DNA of 6,515 nucleotides from Nitrososphaerota archaeon. Lineage in GTDB: Archaea; Thermoproteota; Nitrososphaeria; Nitrososphaerales; CADDZS01. Location of the stretch: assembly GCA_027886795.1 (NCBI GenBank), contig JAPCJU010000071.1:1-6515 (forward strand). Reading direction: 5' to 3'. How positions within the stretch are numbered: the first letter of the stretch is position 1; each line of letters starts with the position of its first letter. Shown here piece after piece: positions 5,279 to 6,515 of this stretch. The notes beneath the pieces are model-generated. The model did not search any database. It saw nothing but the letters and a program-made list of their open reading frames with translations, and was not told the origin of the DNA. A program made the position numbers and the translations under genes.

Positions 5279-5923
5279 ATGCTGGAGATTAACCATTTTT
5301 CACCTGTTGAAGGAGCGGAAGCTAGGATCGAGCTTATTGACTGGTATGACAGACCGGCAATAAGAAAACTGAGATTAAGCAAGAAATATCGAAACCAGAT
5401 TCTGGACGAGACGCTCCGCTCGAGAAGAACAAAGGAGGAAGCGGAGATACTCCATTCTTCAAAATTGGCGCAGGTGGACTGCCCAGAGATTTTCTTTGCG
5501 GATCCAAAGACTTCAGAGCTAGTGATGGAATTCATTCCAGGTTCCTTGCTGAAAGATTATCTGGCTTCTGGTCTTCAAAGAGCAAAGCTGTTCAAATCAC
5601 TTGGTAAAATGGTTGCTAGACTTCACAAAAAGGGAATCATACATGGAGATCTCACTACAAAGAACGTTATCTTGTCACAGGAGAGAATGGTTTTGATAGA
5701 CTTTGGGCTCTCATTTGTTTCGGACAGGTTGGAGGACAAGGCCGAAGATCTTCATCTCTTGAAGCAAGCCTTGAAAAGTTCCTCGCCGGCAAATATCGCA
5801 AGCAGAGATTTTGAAAATGTGATGTCGGGATATCAAAAGGAAATTGGAGAAGCATTTACGAAGAGCCTTCGTAAGCAGATTTCGAAGATTGAACTGAGAG
5901 GGAGGTATGCCAAGGTTGACTGA
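5279..5923 (+). CDS. bud32: KEOPS subunit Bud32, atypical small protein kinase/ATPase
   Basis: This 214-residue minimal kinase of the piD261/Bud32 family binds Kae1 in the KEOPS complex and supports t6A formation through its ATPase activity. Motifs are GAEARIE (12-18, standing in for the glycine loop), KKYRNQILDETLRSRRTKEEAEIL (35-58, given only as a region, with the conserved Lys35/Lys36, LDxxLR and RTxxEA), MEFIPG (83-88), IIHGDLTTKNVIL (120-132) with catalytic Asp124 and Asn129, and IDFGLS (140-145). A C-terminal RGRY stretch (207-210) corresponds to the family's basic RGR tail. The EDKAVDL block typical of the family reads EDKAEDL. The ATG follows the Kae1 stop by six bases and lacks a strong ribosome-binding site, suggesting translational coupling. 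Its last eight bases overlap the proposed start of the pyrophosphatase gene. Confidence 0.95.
   Translation: MLEINHFSPVEGAEARIELIDWYDRPAIRKLRLSKKYRNQILDETLRSRRTKEEAEILHSSKLAQVDCPEIFFADPKTSELVMEFIPGSLLKDYLASGLQRAKLFKSLGKMVARLHKKGIIHGDLTTKNVILSQERMVLIDFGLSFVSDRLEDKAEDLHLLKQALKSSSPANIASRDFENVMSGYQKEIGEAFTKSLRKQISKIELRGRYAKVD
5901..5906 (+). promoter_or_regulatory. Strong ribosome-binding site that decides the XTPase start
   Basis: GGAGGT is a six-base match to the anti-Shine-Dalgarno complement. It directly abuts an ATG at 5907, which is too close for initiation, but lies nine bases before the in-frame TTG at 5916. The TTG is therefore the better start, and the resulting N-terminus (MTEFFFLTSNDHK) fits the family. 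Confidence 0.65.
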
Positions 5924-6515
5924 ATTTTTCTTTTTAACAAGTAATGATCACAAAATTGAGGAAGCGCGGGCCGCGGTTTCTCAATACAACATCGAAATCT
6001 CAAAGTTTGAAGAGTTCAGGAAACTCGAAATTCAGCATGTGGATCTAGAGGAAATCGCGAATACTGCTCTCGCGCAGATAATTCAAAAGACCTACAAGCC
6101 CGTCTTTGTTGAAGATTCTGGATTATTCATTCATCATCTCAACGGTTTTCCCGGGCCCTACAGTTCGTATGTCTTTGAGACACTCGGAGTTGAAGGAGTT
6201 TTGAAACTGATGCAGGAAGCAAAAACAAGAAAGGCGGAGTTTCGATCTTCAGTAGCTTTCGGAATGAATGGCAAGTGGCTCGCTTCATTTTCTTCTGCAA
6301 CTGAAGGGACAATTCAACCCAAATCAAGAGGAACGAACGGGTTTGGTTTCGATCCAATTTTTATTCCAATGTGGACTTCGAAGACGTTCGCGGAAATGGA
6401 ACTAAAAGAAAAGACGGTGTACTCTCATAGGGCAAAGGCAATATCGAAACTGGCTCTCTGGTATCTCAATGAGTCAAAGAGGAATTTGGATCTGAAACTG
6501 AAAGATACAGAGGAC
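5916..6515 (+). CDS. XTP/dITP pyrophosphatase, RdgB/HAM1 family (3' end outside window)
   Basis: This house-cleaning enzyme hydrolyses non-canonical purine nucleoside triphosphates (XTP, ITP, dITP) to monophosphate and pyrophosphate. Exactly 200 codons are visible without a stop; the family is usually about 185-200 residues, so the gene is nearly complete at the right edge. Motifs are FFLTSNDHKIEE (5-16, the T/S-x-N-x-x-K nucleotide-binding loop), VEDSGLFI (65-72) with the catalytic Asp67, LNGFPGPYSSYV (75-86), GFGFDPIFIP (142-151) and YSHRAKA (169-175, usually SHRGKA). The start is taken as TTG at 5916 because of the GGAGGT nine bases upstream; ATG 5907 would add three residues. It overlaps the end of Bud32 by eight bases and completes the Kae1-Bud32-XTPase operon. 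The C-terminal tail after about residue 186 is lysine-rich and not conserved in the family. Confidence 0.94.
   Translation, partial: MTEFFFLTSNDHKIEEARAAVSQYNIEISKFEEFRKLEIQHVDLEEIANTALAQIIQKTYKPVFVEDSGLFIHHLNGFPGPYSSYVFETLGVEGVLKLMQEAKTRKAEFRSSVAFGMNGKWLASFSSATEGTIQPKSRGTNGFGFDPIFIPMWTSKTFAEMELKEKTVYSHRAKAISKLALWYLNESKRNLDLKLKDTED

Noticed and set aside
1..6515. Mobile element, CRISPR array, phage or defence system
   Set aside because: No transposase, integrase, direct-repeat array or terminal inverted repeats were seen; all well-supported genes are housekeeping or closely linked to them.

Overview
The window looks archaeal, at about 45-50% GC by eye. It carries separate, adjacent genes for the KEOPS subunits Kae1 and Bud32, an archaeal-type RNA-binding protein of the COG1325/PF01877 family, and a transketolase split into N- and C-terminal subunits. 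Genes are tightly packed with 4-8 base overlaps, TATA-like boxes lie a short distance before leader genes, and TTG start codons are frequent. A Nitrososphaerota (Thaumarchaeota) or related Thermoproteota lineage is my best guess. No marker gene in the window settles this.

Positions 1-2755 (minus strand) form a carbohydrate operon. Transcribed from right to left, it holds a PfkB-family sugar kinase resembling the kinase domain of HldE/RfaE, the transketolase N-terminal subunit, ribulose-phosphate 3-epimerase, and the start of the transketolase C-terminal subunit, which runs off the left edge. Together they form part of the non-oxidative pentose phosphate pathway. The kinase has lost much of the usual PfkB catalytic signature.

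Positions 2756-2897 are a gene-free gap. On the minus strand it holds T-rich tracts that could end the upstream transcript and a TATA-like box for the kinase operon.

Positions 2898-3574 (minus strand) hold two overlapping genes: the COG1325 RNA-binding protein and a short basic protein that may be a reduced Pop5/Rpp14-type RNase P subunit.

Positions 3575-3668 are a divergent promoter region. To its right, positions 3669-6515 (plus strand) carry an unrecognised 195-residue protein, Kae1, Bud32 and a RdgB/HAM1-type XTP/dITP pyrophosphatase that is open at the right edge. All junctions overlap or are only a few bases apart, so this is probably one operon combining tRNA t6A synthesis (KEOPS) with nucleotide-pool cleaning.
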